From: Paenibacillus sediminis
GTDB lineage: Bacteria > Bacillota > Bacilli > Paenibacillales > Paenibacillaceae
Direction of reading: 5' to 3'
DNA length: 64,000 nucleotides
Assembly: GCF_017873765.1 (NCBI RefSeq)
Contig: NZ_JAGGKP010000001.1
Span: 124,001 to 188,000, forward strand
Part shown: positions 25,865-34,471 of the stretch, in pieces
Numbering within the stretch: position 1 is the first letter of the stretch
How the letters are laid out: each line of letters starts with the position of its first letter
Program-made: the position numbers and the translations under genes
Notes under the pieces: model-generated
Told to the model about the DNA's origin: nothing
The model's database searches: none
What the model saw: the letters and a program-made list of their open reading frames with translations, nothing else

Positions 25865-26830
25865 ATGAAAAATCGAATTGAAACATTCACGGGCTCAAAG
25901 CATTTCCGGCTGAATCACGTCGCTGAGGGTGTATTTGCAGCAATTTCGGTCCCTGGTACCGGCTCTGTAGGGAACGCAGCAATCATTGATCTAGGTGATA
26001 CAACGCTTGTGGTGGATACCTTCAATACAATACAGGCTGCAGAGGATTTGAAGGCAGCTGCAATGTACCTCACGGGAAACCCAGTTTCCTATGTAATCAA
26101 CACACATTGGCACAGTGACCACACGAGCGGGAATCAACTGTTTACCCCTAAGGCACAAATCATTTCTACATCTACTACACGTGAAATTATGGCTACATTC
26201 GGAAAAAACAGGTTAGCCCAGCAGTTGTCCAACCCGGAACCGATTTATCAGGCTATCGACGAAGTTGAGGAGAAAATACAACAAGAGACGGACGAAAAGT
26301 TAAAAAAGGAATTGCAATGGGAAAATGCTAGTGACCGTGAGTACATGAAAATGCTCCCCAATTTGGTATATACACTACCAACGATAACTTTTGATGGGCA
26401 GATGAGTATTCATGGCAGTGATCGGACCGTGCAACTCATCACGTATGGCGGCGGTCACACGCAAAGTGATGCATTCGTGTACCTGCCTGAAGAAAAAACT
26501 GCCGTCATGGGGGATCTGGTGCTCTCGAAGCATCACCCTGTAATGATGTATGCAAATCCCCAGGAATGGCTAAATATTTTGGAGCGAGTCGAACGACTTG
26601 GTGTAGAAACAATCGTACCGGGTCATGGCGAAGTTTGCTCCATGAAAGAACTTTATGAGGTGAAAGGTTACATAAACGATATAGTGGCATTGGTGGCGGA
26701 AACCGTTCAAAGTAAGAAAAGCATTGATGATATTTTAGTACCAAAAGCTTATCAAGGCTGGTACTTTACTACATATTTTAAGACAAACTTGAAAAAAGTT
26801 TATGATTTGATCACTAAATCAGCGGATTAA
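25865..26830 (+). CDS. MBL-fold metallo-hydrolase
   Basis: The 321-residue protein has the metallo-beta-lactamase fold set: INTHWHSDHTSGNQLF (HxHxDH, residues about 78-93), GGGHTQSDAFVYLPEEKTAV (third His and following Asp region) and VPGHGEV (final His). The layout, with a long helical insert between the first and third motifs, resembles quinoprotein-relay or B3-like MBL hydrolases. There is no signal peptide, so it should act in the cytosol. GGGAGGAGA lies upstream. It stands alone with its own promoter and terminator; substrate unknown. Confidence 0.88.
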   Translation: MKNRIETFTGSKHFRLNHVAEGVFAAISVPGTGSVGNAAIIDLGDTTLVVDTFNTIQAAEDLKAAAMYLTGNPVSYVINTHWHSDHTSGNQLFTPKAQIISTSTTREIMATFGKNRLAQQLSNPEPIYQAIDEVEEKIQQETDEKLKKELQWENASDREYMKMLPNLVYTLPTITFDGQMSIHGSDRTVQLITYGGGHTQSDAFVYLPEEKTAVMGDLVLSKHHPVMMYANPQEWLNILERVERLGVETIVPGHGEVCSMKELYEVKGYINDIVALVAETVQSKKSIDDILVPKAYQGWYFTTYFKTNLKKVYDLITKSAD

Positions 26831-26946
26831 GAAGAGTGTAAAGGACCAGGGTCTGATTTTCAGATAAGTTTGGATGCATTGATACATAAACGAATAGATT
26901 AGTTTGCTAATGAGCAATAGTTACAAAACAATGTCGAATTATCATA

Positions 26947-26999
26947 AACAAGAGTAAGGCCATGAACACTCACATTAGAGTCAAGGCCTTACTCTTGTT
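26947..26999. terminator. Long hairpin between convergent genes
   Basis: AACAAGAGTAAGGCC (26947-26961) pairs perfectly with GGCCTTACTCTTGTT (26985-26999) across a 23-base loop. It lies between the convergent MBL and TetR genes and probably terminates both; the T-run is weak. Confidence 0.65.
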
Positions 27000-27016
27000 C
27001 AATCTGTCGATATTAA

Positions 27017-27637
27017 TTAATTCGGAGGGGACTTTAGAATATAACGGAGCACCATATTCTCCATGTCCTTTAGAATTGATCGATAGTCCGCTTCCTCTCC
27101 GTACAGCATGAATTGAAGCGCCAAGCCGTCCCTCACTGCCCAGAACAGATACGGAGCGGCCGTTTCATCGAGGTCGGCCCGGCATTCTCCACTTTTTTTG
27201 CCGTCTTCTATTATTTTCTGTACCAACGATAAGGCTTTGCTTGAATATTTGGAAAAGTAATCTATTAATTCAGGCTGGCGAGCCGCGTATAACATAAACT
27301 CCATATGAAATGTCAGCCATTTTCTCAGTTCATGGAGCGGCTGCTTTTGAAATCTGTCGAATAAAAAACGAATTTTATCGGCGGCGCTTGTTATATCTTT
27401 GAATTGGGCGCTCAGGCTTTCCACCATGGCATTCATTCTGTCATCGGCCATTTGAATATACATATCTTCTTTGCTTGAAAAGTAACTATAGATGGCCCCT
27501 TTGCTAATTCCTAAATGGCGCACAATATCTTCAACGGTAGTCGCTTGGAAGCCTTTTTCCGTAAAACAATGCAAAGCTCCCGCTAAGATGGACGCTCTTT
27601 TCTCTTCTTTGTATGCATCGGAAACTTTGGGTGACAT
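27017..27637 (-). CDS. TetR/AcrR-family transcriptional regulator
   Basis: A 206-residue protein with an N-terminal TetR helix-turn-helix: RASILAGALHCFTEKGFQAT, TVEDIVRHLGISKGAIYSYF (residues about 35-54) and SSKEDMYIQMAD. The C-terminal ligand domain has no recognisable specificity. TAAGGAGAG precedes the ATG at 27637. It is last in an operon with an M42 aminopeptidase and an MFS exporter gene, whose promoter it likely represses, as TetR regulators commonly control a neighbouring efflux pump. Confidence 0.92.
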   Translation of the reverse strand: MSPKVSDAYKEEKRASILAGALHCFTEKGFQATTVEDIVRHLGISKGAIYSYFSSKEDMYIQMADDRMNAMVESLSAQFKDITSAADKIRFLFDRFQKQPLHELRKWLTFHMEFMLYAARQPELIDYFSKYSSKALSLVQKIIEDGKKSGECRADLDETAAPYLFWAVRDGLALQFMLYGEEADYRSILKDMENMVLRYILKSPPN

Positions 27638-27669
27638 TTTTATCTCTCCTTAGGCAGGGATGCGGTGTA

Positions 27670-28743
27670 CTATTGAAGAAATTGGTTGACCTGGTCCCAG
27701 TCCAGTCGCTTGATCACTTCTGTCACAAGCGTAACTGTTTCTTCGAAATCTTTGCGCGACATAATAGCACTATGTGTATGAATATATCGCGTCGCAAAGC
27801 CGAGTGCAATAGAAGGGCAACCGATTCCGTGTGTATGAAACTTCCCTGCGTCAGTTCCACCGCCTTGGATGATTGTCGTTTGAATAGGAATCTGCAGTTC
27901 CTTGGCCGCATCAAAGATTAATTTCCGAAGGCCAACATGCGGCACCATCGTTGCGTCATAGAGGACAATCATCGGCCCTTTGCCCATCTCACATGCGGTA
28001 TCTCCAGATTCTAATCCAGGAGTATCCATGGCAATTCCCACATCGACCGCGATAGCAATATCTGGCTTCACAAGCTCAGCCAAAGTTCCGGCCCCGCGAA
28101 TCCCAACCTCCTCTTGAACGGTTGCTCCGCTGAACACTACATTGGGGTGAGTTTCATTATGAAGTCGGTTCATAACTTCAATCGCAAGCGCACAGCCCGC
28201 ACGATTATCTAGCGCTTTGCCCACCCATAGACTGTCTTCCTTCATGGTGAAGAAATCTGCAATCGGCACAATTGGATCTCCGGGATAAATGCCCATTTCC
28301 TGAACCTCTTCAGCGCTAGAGGCTCCAATATCAATGTACATGTCCTTAAGCTGAAGTACCTTATTACGTTCTTCCGATGTGATGACATGCGGAGGTTTGG
28401 AGCCGATGATCCCGATGACGTCGCCTTTTTGTGATTTAATTTTTACCCGCTGTGACAGCAGACTGTGGGGCCACCATCCGCCAAGCTGATGGAATCGAAG
28501 AAATCCTTTCGGTGTGATGTGGGAAACCATAAAACCCACTTCATCCAAATGCCCTGTGAGCAGTATGCGCGGCCCGTCAGTTGAACCTGTTTTTCTTCCT
28601 ACAACACCGCCAAGTCGGTCTTTCATCATTTCCTCAGACACTGGCTTCAGCCATTTTTCCATCTGAAAACGGACTTCTTTCTCGAAACCTGGGACGCCAT
28701 CAGCCTCCGACAATTGCTTCATCATTTGCGTTAATTGGTCCAT
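27670..28743 (-). CDS. M42-family metallopeptidase (glutamyl aminopeptidase / endoglucanase M homologue)
   Basis: A 357-residue protein with the M42 dinuclear zinc site: LTGHLDEVGFMVS (His), KALDNRAGCALAIEV (bridging Asp), SGATVQEEVGIRGAG (catalytic and metal Glu pair), IAVDVGIAMDTPG (Asp) and the final FATRYIHTHSAI (His). M42 enzymes are cytosolic, form dodecamers and cleave N-terminal residues from peptides. It overlaps the upstream MFS gene by 13 bases and precedes the TetR gene. In this setting it could process or detoxify a peptide handled by the MFS protein; this is inference. Confidence 0.92.
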   Translation of the reverse strand: MDQLTQMMKQLSEADGVPGFEKEVRFQMEKWLKPVSEEMMKDRLGGVVGRKTGSTDGPRILLTGHLDEVGFMVSHITPKGFLRFHQLGGWWPHSLLSQRVKIKSQKGDVIGIIGSKPPHVITSEERNKVLQLKDMYIDIGASSAEEVQEMGIYPGDPIVPIADFFTMKEDSLWVGKALDNRAGCALAIEVMNRLHNETHPNVVFSGATVQEEVGIRGAGTLAELVKPDIAIAVDVGIAMDTPGLESGDTACEMGKGPMIVLYDATMVPHVGLRKLIFDAAKELQIPIQTTIIQGGGTDAGKFHTHGIGCPSIALGFATRYIHTHSAIMSRKDFEETVTLVTEVIKRLDWDQVNQFLQ

Positions 28744-29972
28744 ACTGTTCGCTCCTTTTCATTGTTTCGTATTTTTCTTGAATCCACTCGATAAAGGATG
28801 ATACCTGCTAATGCCGCGAGGATTACAACAGTGTGTAGACTTGCGACCATTTGAAATAGTGATAAATGCTTATATACCAGGGGGGCTACAATAAAACCGA
28901 CTCCAAAGCCTAGCCTATTGAGAAACGTGGACACTCCAAATACCCGGCCCCGGATTCGATTATCGCTTTGCTGAAAGATCGTAGTTGCCGTTGTCACGGA
29001 GCAAGCGTCAAATATGCCAGTTATGAACGCTGCTGGCAGTACCCATAACAATTGATCTGTCATAAAAATAGCCATAAATCCAAGTGACATAAAAGGGGTA
29101 GCATACAAATACACGTTATACAGATTTTTACGGAACCAAGCTATCTTGGGCATAGCATAGGTAGATAATACGTTGCCAGCGCCCCATACAGACCAGATCA
29201 AACCGTAAAATAGTGCTTGCCTGTCCGGATTGATATTTTCAGCAAGCAGTGGAATTCCGAGGTTATGAGAGCCTGATCCGAACGTGTCCAGCAGATAGAC
29301 CATGAATACAATTAAAAGTGCAGGCTGGGCCCACAGATAAGCTTTCACTTCCTTTAAGTCATCAAGCTGCTTGCGAAAATGATTCTGAGACGACAAGCCC
29401 TGAGCTTCAGCCTGAACCGAACCGCTTGGCTTGGAGGAGGTCCATTTCATTTTCATGAGGACATAGGCAGAGACCAGAAAAGAAAAGGAGTCTAGCGCTA
29501 ACACCGCTTCATAGCCCAGACTATCTTGAATAAGTCCTCCCCCAAGGAAGCCAAAGACCATGCAGACAGCGCCTATCCTCGAAATAAGCGAGTTAATAGC
29601 AAGTAGATTACGCTCCCCGTAAATCAGGGGGATTTCCGCACTGTAGCTAACTTCAAAGAAGCTGCCGAAGAAACCCATGAGAAAACGGACCATCAGAATC
29701 ATCTCCGGTTGCGGAAAGAAAATAAGCACCAGGATGAGACCGCATCGCAGGATGTCACTAACGATCATAATTTTCTTTCGGTCGAAACGGTCAGCCACAA
29801 CGCCGGATATTAAACTGGACAGCATGCCGCCGAGTACTCCAATTGCGAGTGAAGCGGATAGCCAAGCGACACTCTGCGTTGCCGAATAAATTAAGGCTCC
29901 CAATACGATCATATCCATCCGTGAACCTAAATCCGAAAGTGCTTTTACATACAAGTAGATTTTGTTATTCAT
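28731..29972 (-). CDS. MFS transporter
   Basis: A 413-residue protein with about 12 membrane helices. The major facilitator motif A between helices 2 and 3 is SGVVADRFDRKKIMIVSDIL. The overall pattern (MDMIVLGALIYSATQSVAWL start) is like drug or peptide exporters of the MFS_3/enterobactin-exporter type. First gene of a three-gene operon with the M42 peptidase and TetR genes. The ATG at 29972 has GGAGAGGAG-like bases upstream (AGAGAGGAGACC). Likely exports a toxic compound or peptide; the ligand cannot be read. Confidence 0.88.
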   Translation of the reverse strand: MNNKIYLYVKALSDLGSRMDMIVLGALIYSATQSVAWLSASLAIGVLGGMLSSLISGVVADRFDRKKIMIVSDILRCGLILVLIFFPQPEMILMVRFLMGFFGSFFEVSYSAEIPLIYGERNLLAINSLISRIGAVCMVFGFLGGGLIQDSLGYEAVLALDSFSFLVSAYVLMKMKWTSSKPSGSVQAEAQGLSSQNHFRKQLDDLKEVKAYLWAQPALLIVFMVYLLDTFGSGSHNLGIPLLAENINPDRQALFYGLIWSVWGAGNVLSTYAMPKIAWFRKNLYNVYLYATPFMSLGFMAIFMTDQLLWVLPAAFITGIFDACSVTTATTIFQQSDNRIRGRVFGVSTFLNRLGFGVGFIVAPLVYKHLSLFQMVASLHTVVILAALAGIILYRVDSRKIRNNEKERTVWTN

Positions 29973-29995
29973 GAGGGTCTCCTCTCTAAATAAAC

Positions 29996-30009
29996 TGACC
30001 AGTCGTTCA
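29996..30009 (-). promoter_or_regulatory. Possible TetR operator
   Basis: TGACCAGTCGTTCA is an imperfect dyad just upstream of the MFS start, in the place where a TetR-family repressor would bind. Only four of the seven base pairs of the dyad match, so support is weak. Confidence 0.25.
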
Positions 30010-30088
30010 TTTTATTTCTAACATAAAATGGATACAATAGCAATACACAGATTTGGGGAATGGTAATTTACAGGGTTCAGACCAATGC

Positions 30089-30121
30089 AAAGAGGCCTGG
30101 CAAATATTTGCCAAGCCTCTT
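30089..30121 (-). terminator. Terminator-like hairpin after the second MFS gene
   Basis: AAGAGGC-C-TGGCAAA and TTTGCCA-A-GCCTCTT form a long stem with one mismatch and a 2-base centre. It lies 6 bases after the stop of the MFS gene at 30128; the T-run is short. Confidence 0.6.
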
Positions 30122-30127
30122 CCATTT

Positions 30128-31414
30128 TCATTCGAACTCATTCGTTTGTGATCCAGACCATTTAGGCAGGCGCCGTTCACGGAACATGACGTAGTAAAGA
30201 ATTGAACCAAATACATAGAGTGTACCTGTAATACTGAAGGTGATGGCGTACCCCCAGTAACTGCCATGGTTCATAATAAGATACGATTGAACTGGACCCA
30301 TAAACGCCCAGCCCAGCGTAAAGGCTGTTTGTGTCATTGAATTGGCAATCCCTCGGCTCGATTCGGACACACGGTCGATTAAGACGGTGGATTGAATCGG
30401 GTTCGCTGCATTCATCAGCGCTTGCCTGAACAGGAAGCTGACAGCTGCGATCGCCAAAATGTTTGTAAACCCGGTTAGCAGCAGGAATGGCAAGGAAAGA
30501 AGTTGAAAGCAGACAATGGCTTTCACAGGCCCAATTCGCGATGCGAGTGAAGGACCGATCAACATCGAAATAATCGTCATAATTTGTCCTAGTGAAATAA
30601 GTAAGCCTACCGCACTGAGAGATACGGAAAAACGATTTGTGAAATATAGATTCAAATATGGGATAACCAGTCCTGACCCAATCCCGATAATTAAATTGAC
30701 CAATGCGAACCGACCGATTGTTATGTAATCTGATTTTAAATGTCGTACAGCAATTTTAGAGTGGGCTGTATGTCCTGTTGTTTGGTTGCTCTGTTTCGTT
30801 TCTTTTGCAGACTCGGTGATAAGCATCAATGGAATGAAGGCTGCAAGGGTAGCGATACTGCCGATCGTCAGAACGATCTGTAAACTAGAAATACGGCTCA
30901 TCCCTAATGACTGAAGTAAGTCGGCCAATGTTCCTCCTCCCACGCTTCCAATCACCTGAGAGGCAAGCACGAGCGATGAATGGTAGCTGAAGATACGCAG
31001 ACGCTGCGCACTAGGTACATTTTCAGCGAGAAATGGAATGGAGAGCACCTGAAATATAGAAGCAAACACTCCGGAAAAGACAGAAAGCGCTAACAAGCTA
31101 AAGCCTGATTCGAGAAAAGAACGACCGATATAAGCAAGACCGGTAAATAAGGCACCCACAATCAACAGTCGCTTTCTGCTGGCTCGGTCACCAATCAGAC
31201 CAACCGGAATAATCATCAGTGCAGTGGCCAATGATTGAACGCTGACAATGTTCCCGTTCATATCATCCCCGTATCCAAGACTTTGAATAAATAGATTGTA
31301 TAATACGGAGAACATGCCTCCGCCGATTTGAAATAATACATTTGCTAGAAAGAACATTTTGATATTTCTGGATAAGTTGTTCCATTCCTTATTTATCTGA
31401 TTTGTGAACTGCAT
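30128..31414 (-). CDS. MFS transporter
   Basis: A 428-residue protein with about 12 membrane helices (FFLANVLFQIGGGMFSVLYN opens helix 1; motif A is VGLIGDRASRKRLLIVGALF). ATG 31414 is chosen because AGGGGG lies about 10 bases upstream and the protein then starts just before helix 1; the frame stays open to 31507, but those residues look non-coding. It is unrelated in detail to the MFS protein at 28731. A single-gene unit ending in a hairpin. Substrate unknown. Confidence 0.88.
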   Translation of the reverse strand: MQFTNQINKEWNNLSRNIKMFFLANVLFQIGGGMFSVLYNLFIQSLGYGDDMNGNIVSVQSLATALMIIPVGLIGDRASRKRLLIVGALFTGLAYIGRSFLESGFSLLALSVFSGVFASIFQVLSIPFLAENVPSAQRLRIFSYHSSLVLASQVIGSVGGGTLADLLQSLGMSRISSLQIVLTIGSIATLAAFIPLMLITESAKETKQSNQTTGHTAHSKIAVRHLKSDYITIGRFALVNLIIGIGSGLVIPYLNLYFTNRFSVSLSAVGLLISLGQIMTIISMLIGPSLASRIGPVKAIVCFQLLSLPFLLLTGFTNILAIAAVSFLFRQALMNAANPIQSTVLIDRVSESSRGIANSMTQTAFTLGWAFMGPVQSYLIMNHGSYWGYAITFSITGTLYVFGSILYYVMFRERRLPKWSGSQTNEFE

Positions 31415-31600
31415 GAAGAGTTTCCCCCTGTCTTCATTAACCGACCCTTTTATTTTACCAGTTTTAACTGCGGCAGGGGAAAGAACTTTTGATGGATTCG
31501 AAGCCAAAGAGATCAGGGGATTTCTGCTAGCTATAAAAGCTGATATGATTATAGTAAGAAGATAAATTTCTAGGGCATGATTTTATGGTGGAGGGAAAAG

Positions 31601-32560
31601 ATGACTTTAATCAAAAGTTTAAATAATCAAGATGAATTTGTAGGCTTCTATCTGCTCAAGGAGCTGGAATTGAAACAAACCAATGTCACGCCGTCAAAAG
31701 ATTACTTTGATATTGTTCTAAGCGATTCTAGCGGTCAACTTCCAGCTAAGTACTGGGATGTCACTCAAGCAGATAAGGAAACATTTTTCCCGATGGGACT
31801 CGTTAAAGTACAAGGCGTTGTTCAAACCTATCGCGATAAGCTGCAAATCAAAATCATACGAATACGCAAAGCGCAAGAAGAAGACGGTGTAGCCTTAACC
31901 GATTTCATTCGCTCTGCTCCAATTCGTCCGATTGATCTCATATATACGATTAAACAGGTGCTGGAAAGCATCAATGACGAAGAGATTAAAACGATTGTTT
32001 CTTTTTGTGTGAAAAAAGTAGAAGAGAAATTAATGCACTATCCTGCCGCCAAAACGCATCATCATGCATATTTTGCAGGCTTGGCCTATCATATTGTGCG
32101 GATGCTTGAAATCGGCGAATTTATTTGCAAACAGCGGCCGTTCCTAAATGCCGACTTGATGAAGGCCGGAATTATTCTTCATGATATTGCGAAGCCGGAA
32201 GAAATGATTGCACAGCTAGGGATCGTTACAGATTATAGTGTGGAAGGCAAACTTATAGGCCACATCTCGATGGCGTCTAATTGGATCACTGAAGCTGCAA
32301 TACGCTCAGACATTGATCTTCAATCAGACAGAGTTCTCGCGCTGCAGCATTTGGTCTTATCTCATCATAACCTCGGTGAATGGGGGAGTCCTGTCCAACC
32401 TCAGATGGCAGAGGCAGTCGCACTTCATCATATTGATTCATTGGATGCTAAGCTGCAAATGGTAGAAGACGCGCTAGATACAACTCCAGAAACGGAAAGC
32501 TGGACACCTCTCATTCGTGGTTTAGAGAATAAACCTATTTATCGGACGAAGTTGCTATAA
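31601..32560 (+). CDS. yhaM: 3'-5' exoribonuclease YhaM-type (OB fold plus HD domain)
   Basis: The 319-residue protein has an N-terminal OB fold (residues about 1-95) and a C-terminal HD domain: HHHAYFAGLAYHIVRM, IILHDIAKPEEM (HD pair near 191), LVLSHHNLGEWGSPVQPQ and VALHHIDSLDAK. YhaM trims RNA and single-stranded DNA from the 3' end in Firmicutes; the usual length is about 314 residues. Start ATG 31601 has GGTGGAGGG upstream. It is followed by a strong terminator and probably marks the native chromosome next to the island. A diverged, broken second copy lies at 45034. Confidence 0.93.
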   Translation: MTLIKSLNNQDEFVGFYLLKELELKQTNVTPSKDYFDIVLSDSSGQLPAKYWDVTQADKETFFPMGLVKVQGVVQTYRDKLQIKIIRIRKAQEEDGVALTDFIRSAPIRPIDLIYTIKQVLESINDEEIKTIVSFCVKKVEEKLMHYPAAKTHHHAYFAGLAYHIVRMLEIGEFICKQRPFLNADLMKAGIILHDIAKPEEMIAQLGIVTDYSVEGKLIGHISMASNWITEAAIRSDIDLQSDRVLALQHLVLSHHNLGEWGSPVQPQMAEAVALHHIDSLDAKLQMVEDALDTTPETESWTPLIRGLENKPIYRTKLL

Positions 32561-32570
32561 ATAATGGCAT

Positions 32571-32612
32571 AGGACCTTACCTTAATTTCTTAGGTGAGGT
32601 CCTTCGTTTTTT
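32571..32612 (+). terminator. Terminator after yhaM
   Basis: AGGACCTTACCT (32571-32582) pairs with AGGTGAGGTCCT (32592-32603), one mismatch, followed by TCGTTTTTT. Confidence 0.85.
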
Positions 32613-32718
32613 GAACTATCAATATTCCTACTTCACTTTGTTGCTCTAACATATATATCCAGCGATGCATATTCAAATTGCTCTTGTCCCGCAAATTTTG
32701 ACGAGAAATTGGCGACGT

Positions 32719-33015
32719 CTAGACTAAATTCAAGGCTATGATTTTTAATTTCATAGAAAGATTCAGATTCTGTTTCCTGCTTTTAGCTTCATCGCGTTCA
32801 GCCATTGCTTTCGATAATTGGTTAATGGTTTTCTTATCATATTTACTGCTTAAGTTATTCCAAAATTGTCGTTCGCTTCGACTTGCTTTGATACCGAGTT
32901 GGTTCAAATAGTTTAGTACAAATTGTGTATGTCCGGATAATAATTTAGACCCTATATAGCAACAATTCCTTTTAGTTTTGATTTTTATACAATGAACATT
33001 ATATCTGTTTACCAT
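32719..33015 (-). CDS. Small hypothetical protein, possibly a gene remnant
   Basis: An open frame of 98 codons with a charged, helical C-terminal half (RQFWNNLSSKYDKKTINQLS). I see no ribosome binding site before its ATG, and its N-terminus (RYNVHCIKIKTKRNCCYIG) does not look like a normal protein start, so it may be the tail of a decayed gene, or not coding. It lies in the 540-base gap between yhaM and the sigK fragment. Apart from a weak GAAGC...GCTTCTTTT hairpin near 33040-33072, I see nothing else there. Confidence 0.3.
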   Translation of the reverse strand: MVNRYNVHCIKIKTKRNCCYIGSKLLSGHTQFVLNYLNQLGIKASRSERQFWNNLSSKYDKKTINQLSKAMAERDEAKSRKQNLNLSMKLKIIALNLV

Positions 33016-33104
33016 GTTTAGGCAAATGGTAATAATTGAAGCTGTTTAATTTAAAGAGGGCTTCTTTTATTATCTCCGTACAGGCACAGATAGGCGCGCG
33101 CCCA

Positions 33105-33112
33105 CATACAAT
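33105..33112 (+). promoter_or_regulatory. Sigma-E-like -10 element before the sigK fragment
   Basis: CATACAAT is a full match to the mother-cell sigma-E -10 consensus (CATACANT) and sits about 70 bases before the sigK start codon, where sigK promoters lie in Bacillus. The -35 region (around GGCACAGA, 33083-33090) is a poor match. Confidence 0.5.
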
Positions 33113-33183
33113 TAAATCAATATAAACCGAGAAGAATAGGCCGGTTGGATTGCGATTTCATTGAATTTCGGGAGGTGTCATCG

Positions 33184-33393
33184 GTGCCTGGTTTGTTTGC
33201 GGCGATTGCCTTGTTCATTAAAGAGTTAACATTGCTGGTGTCTTACGTCAAAAATAACGCGTTTCCTCAGCCCCTAACAGAAGAGGAGGAAACGAAATAC
33301 CTGCTGCTGTTGGCAGAAGGCGATGCTCATGCACGGAATATGCTGATTGAGCACAACTTGAGGTTGGTTGCGCATATTGTGAAGACGTTGTGA
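33184..33393 (+). pseudogene. sigK: 5' fragment of sporulation sigma factor gene sigK
   Basis: From GTG 33184 (GGGAGGTG 6 bases upstream) the 69-residue product matches the N-terminus of sigma-K, including the pro-sequence and the line [14 protein letters not shown], then [18 protein letters not shown]. It stops two codons after that line, where sigma-K normally continues with a KKFxNTGED segment. Sigma regions 2.2 to 4 are missing and are not found elsewhere in the window. The promoter and start are intact, so this is a true gene cut inside its coding region, not a random match. In Bacillus subtilis and some clostridia sigK is split by an excisable element (skin); a similar insertion, or simple decay by deletion, can explain this fragment. 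No recombinase gene is seen in the window. Confidence 0.85.
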
Positions 33394-33523
33394 ACACGAA
33401 CCGACGTCAGGAAGCAGCGCGGATTGTGTGCAGCGGCCGGTTTGTGAGGTGAGGGTGGACGAGCCATCTGGATCGATAAGCTGGTCTGAAAGGGGCCGGC
33501 TTATCTCCTTCTGGATTTTGAGT

Positions 33524-33549
33524 GTGTTATGTTATACTGTTGGTAACAC
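33524..33549 (+). promoter_or_regulatory. Extended -10 promoter inside an inverted repeat (toxin-antitoxin type)
   Basis: GTGTTA (33524-33529) and TAACAC (33544-33549) are perfect inverted arms flanking the extended -10 element TG-T-TATACT (33530-33538). A repressor bound to the arms would cover the promoter, the usual layout for autoregulated toxin-antitoxin operons. The antitoxin-like gene at 33768 is the likely target. Confidence 0.45.
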
Positions 33550-33599
33550 GAAATAAAGCGCTCCAGTATGACAGAAGAAACGATTATGACAGGAGTGAA

Positions 33600-33805
33600 A
33601 TGATATCGAAAAACAACGATCGATTCAAACTGATGTTGAAGCGAATCCGGAACTGAAATTCATGATTGAACAGAGCAGAATGGAATATAAATCCGGAAAG
33701 GCCTTGAGAACATCGGAAATACTGAAATATCTTGCAAATCTTAAATCGGAAGGTTGGTGTTTAAACCATGTCTTTGCCCAAAAAGATGGATCAACAAACG
33801 GCTAA
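33600..33805 (+). pseudogene. Small antitoxin-like gene with frameshifted start
   Basis: A frame from 33602 to 33805 encodes an acidic helical peptide (NPELKFMIEQSRMEYKSG, LRTSEILKYLANLKSEGW) of the sort seen in small antitoxins. Its only well-placed start, ATG 33600 after AGGAG, is out of frame with it by one base, as if one A were missing. An internal ATG at 33662 would give 47 residues. It overlaps the next gene in another frame. Family not recognised. Confidence 0.4.
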
Positions 33806-34001
33806 GGAACTTCGCTCCATACTGCAAAAGATGAATATTACGCACAGCAAAGTAAAAATCAATTTGGATAACGACACGATTGAAGTAGAGGATGACTACT
33901 CCATTGATGACATCCTTGAGTCGGCGGGGGTATTAACACCGGAACAAGCAAAGCAGTTGGCTAATGAAGTCAAGAAAATGCGTGAGGAAGAGTGGAACTA
34001 A
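33768..34001 (+). CDS. VapB-like antitoxin
   Basis: A 77-residue acidic protein. The C-terminal part VLTPEQAKQLANEVKKMREE is a charged helix as in antitoxins that wrap around a toxin. It ends one base before the start of a PIN-domain toxin reading frame (TAA at 33999, ATG at 34002), the classic antitoxin-toxin arrangement. No clear DNA-binding motif was recognised at its N-terminus. The toxin reading frame is broken, so the pair is probably not active. Confidence 0.6.
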   Translation: MSLPKKMDQQTAKELRSILQKMNITHSKVKINLDNDTIEVEDDYSIDDILESAGVLTPEQAKQLANEVKKMREEEWN

Positions 34002-34393
34002 ATGGGCGGTTATTTACTCGATACCAATATTGCGATCGCATTGCTGGCTGGGGAGCATGCCGCGTTGGATTTTGTCAGGCAGGCCAGTGACGATCGATGT
34101 CGATTTATTTCTCCGTAATTACGGAGTGCGAAGTGTTCAGCGGGCTGGAATCCGCTTATCGTTTGCAAGGAATCAAGCTGTTTAATTCACGAAGATGTAT
34201 TGAGGTAAGTTCCAGTGTTGCCCGACTTGCCGGGGACATACGTAGGGAACAGAAGTCGAAAGGACGGAAGCTTAAAACTCCGGACGCAATTATTATTGCA
34301 ACTTCTATTGAGCACCAGCTTGGTCTTATATCAAGGGACCACGATATGAGCTTTGTTCGGGAAGCATTCGGTTTGCCGCTGTTTACCATTTAG
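34002..34393 (+). pseudogene. VapC-type PIN-domain toxin, frameshifted
   Basis: The first frame (from ATG 34002) encodes GGYLLDTNIAIALLAGEHAA and stops at a TAA near 34120. The second frame, open through 34097-34393, continues with VITECEVFSGLESAYRL, KTPDAIIIATSIEHQLGLIS and RDHDMSF. Together they give one complete PIN domain with its acidic residues (D in LLDTN, E in ITECE, D in TPDA, D in SRDHD). A change of frame of one missing or two extra bases near 34115 separates them. VapC toxins cleave RNA; this copy should be inactive unless the shift is a sequencing error. Confidence 0.8.
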
Positions 34394-34396
34394 CCT

Positions 34397-34436
34397 ACCC
34401 ATTGTAATTCCAACCGGGATACAGTGGGTTTGTTTA
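34397..34436 (+). terminator. Terminator after the PIN toxin remnant
   Basis: ACCCATTGTA (34397-34406) pairs with TACAGTGGGT (34420-34429), one G-T pair, followed by TTGTTTA. The T-run is weak. Confidence 0.5.
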
Positions 34437-34471
34437 TATAACCGGAATAACTAAAAGGAGAACAGACGATC

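Noticed and set aside
33475-33508. Hairpin GATAAGC...GCTTATC as a terminator after the sigK fragment
   Set aside because: The stem is good but is followed by TCCTTCTGG with no T-run; it may be structural only.
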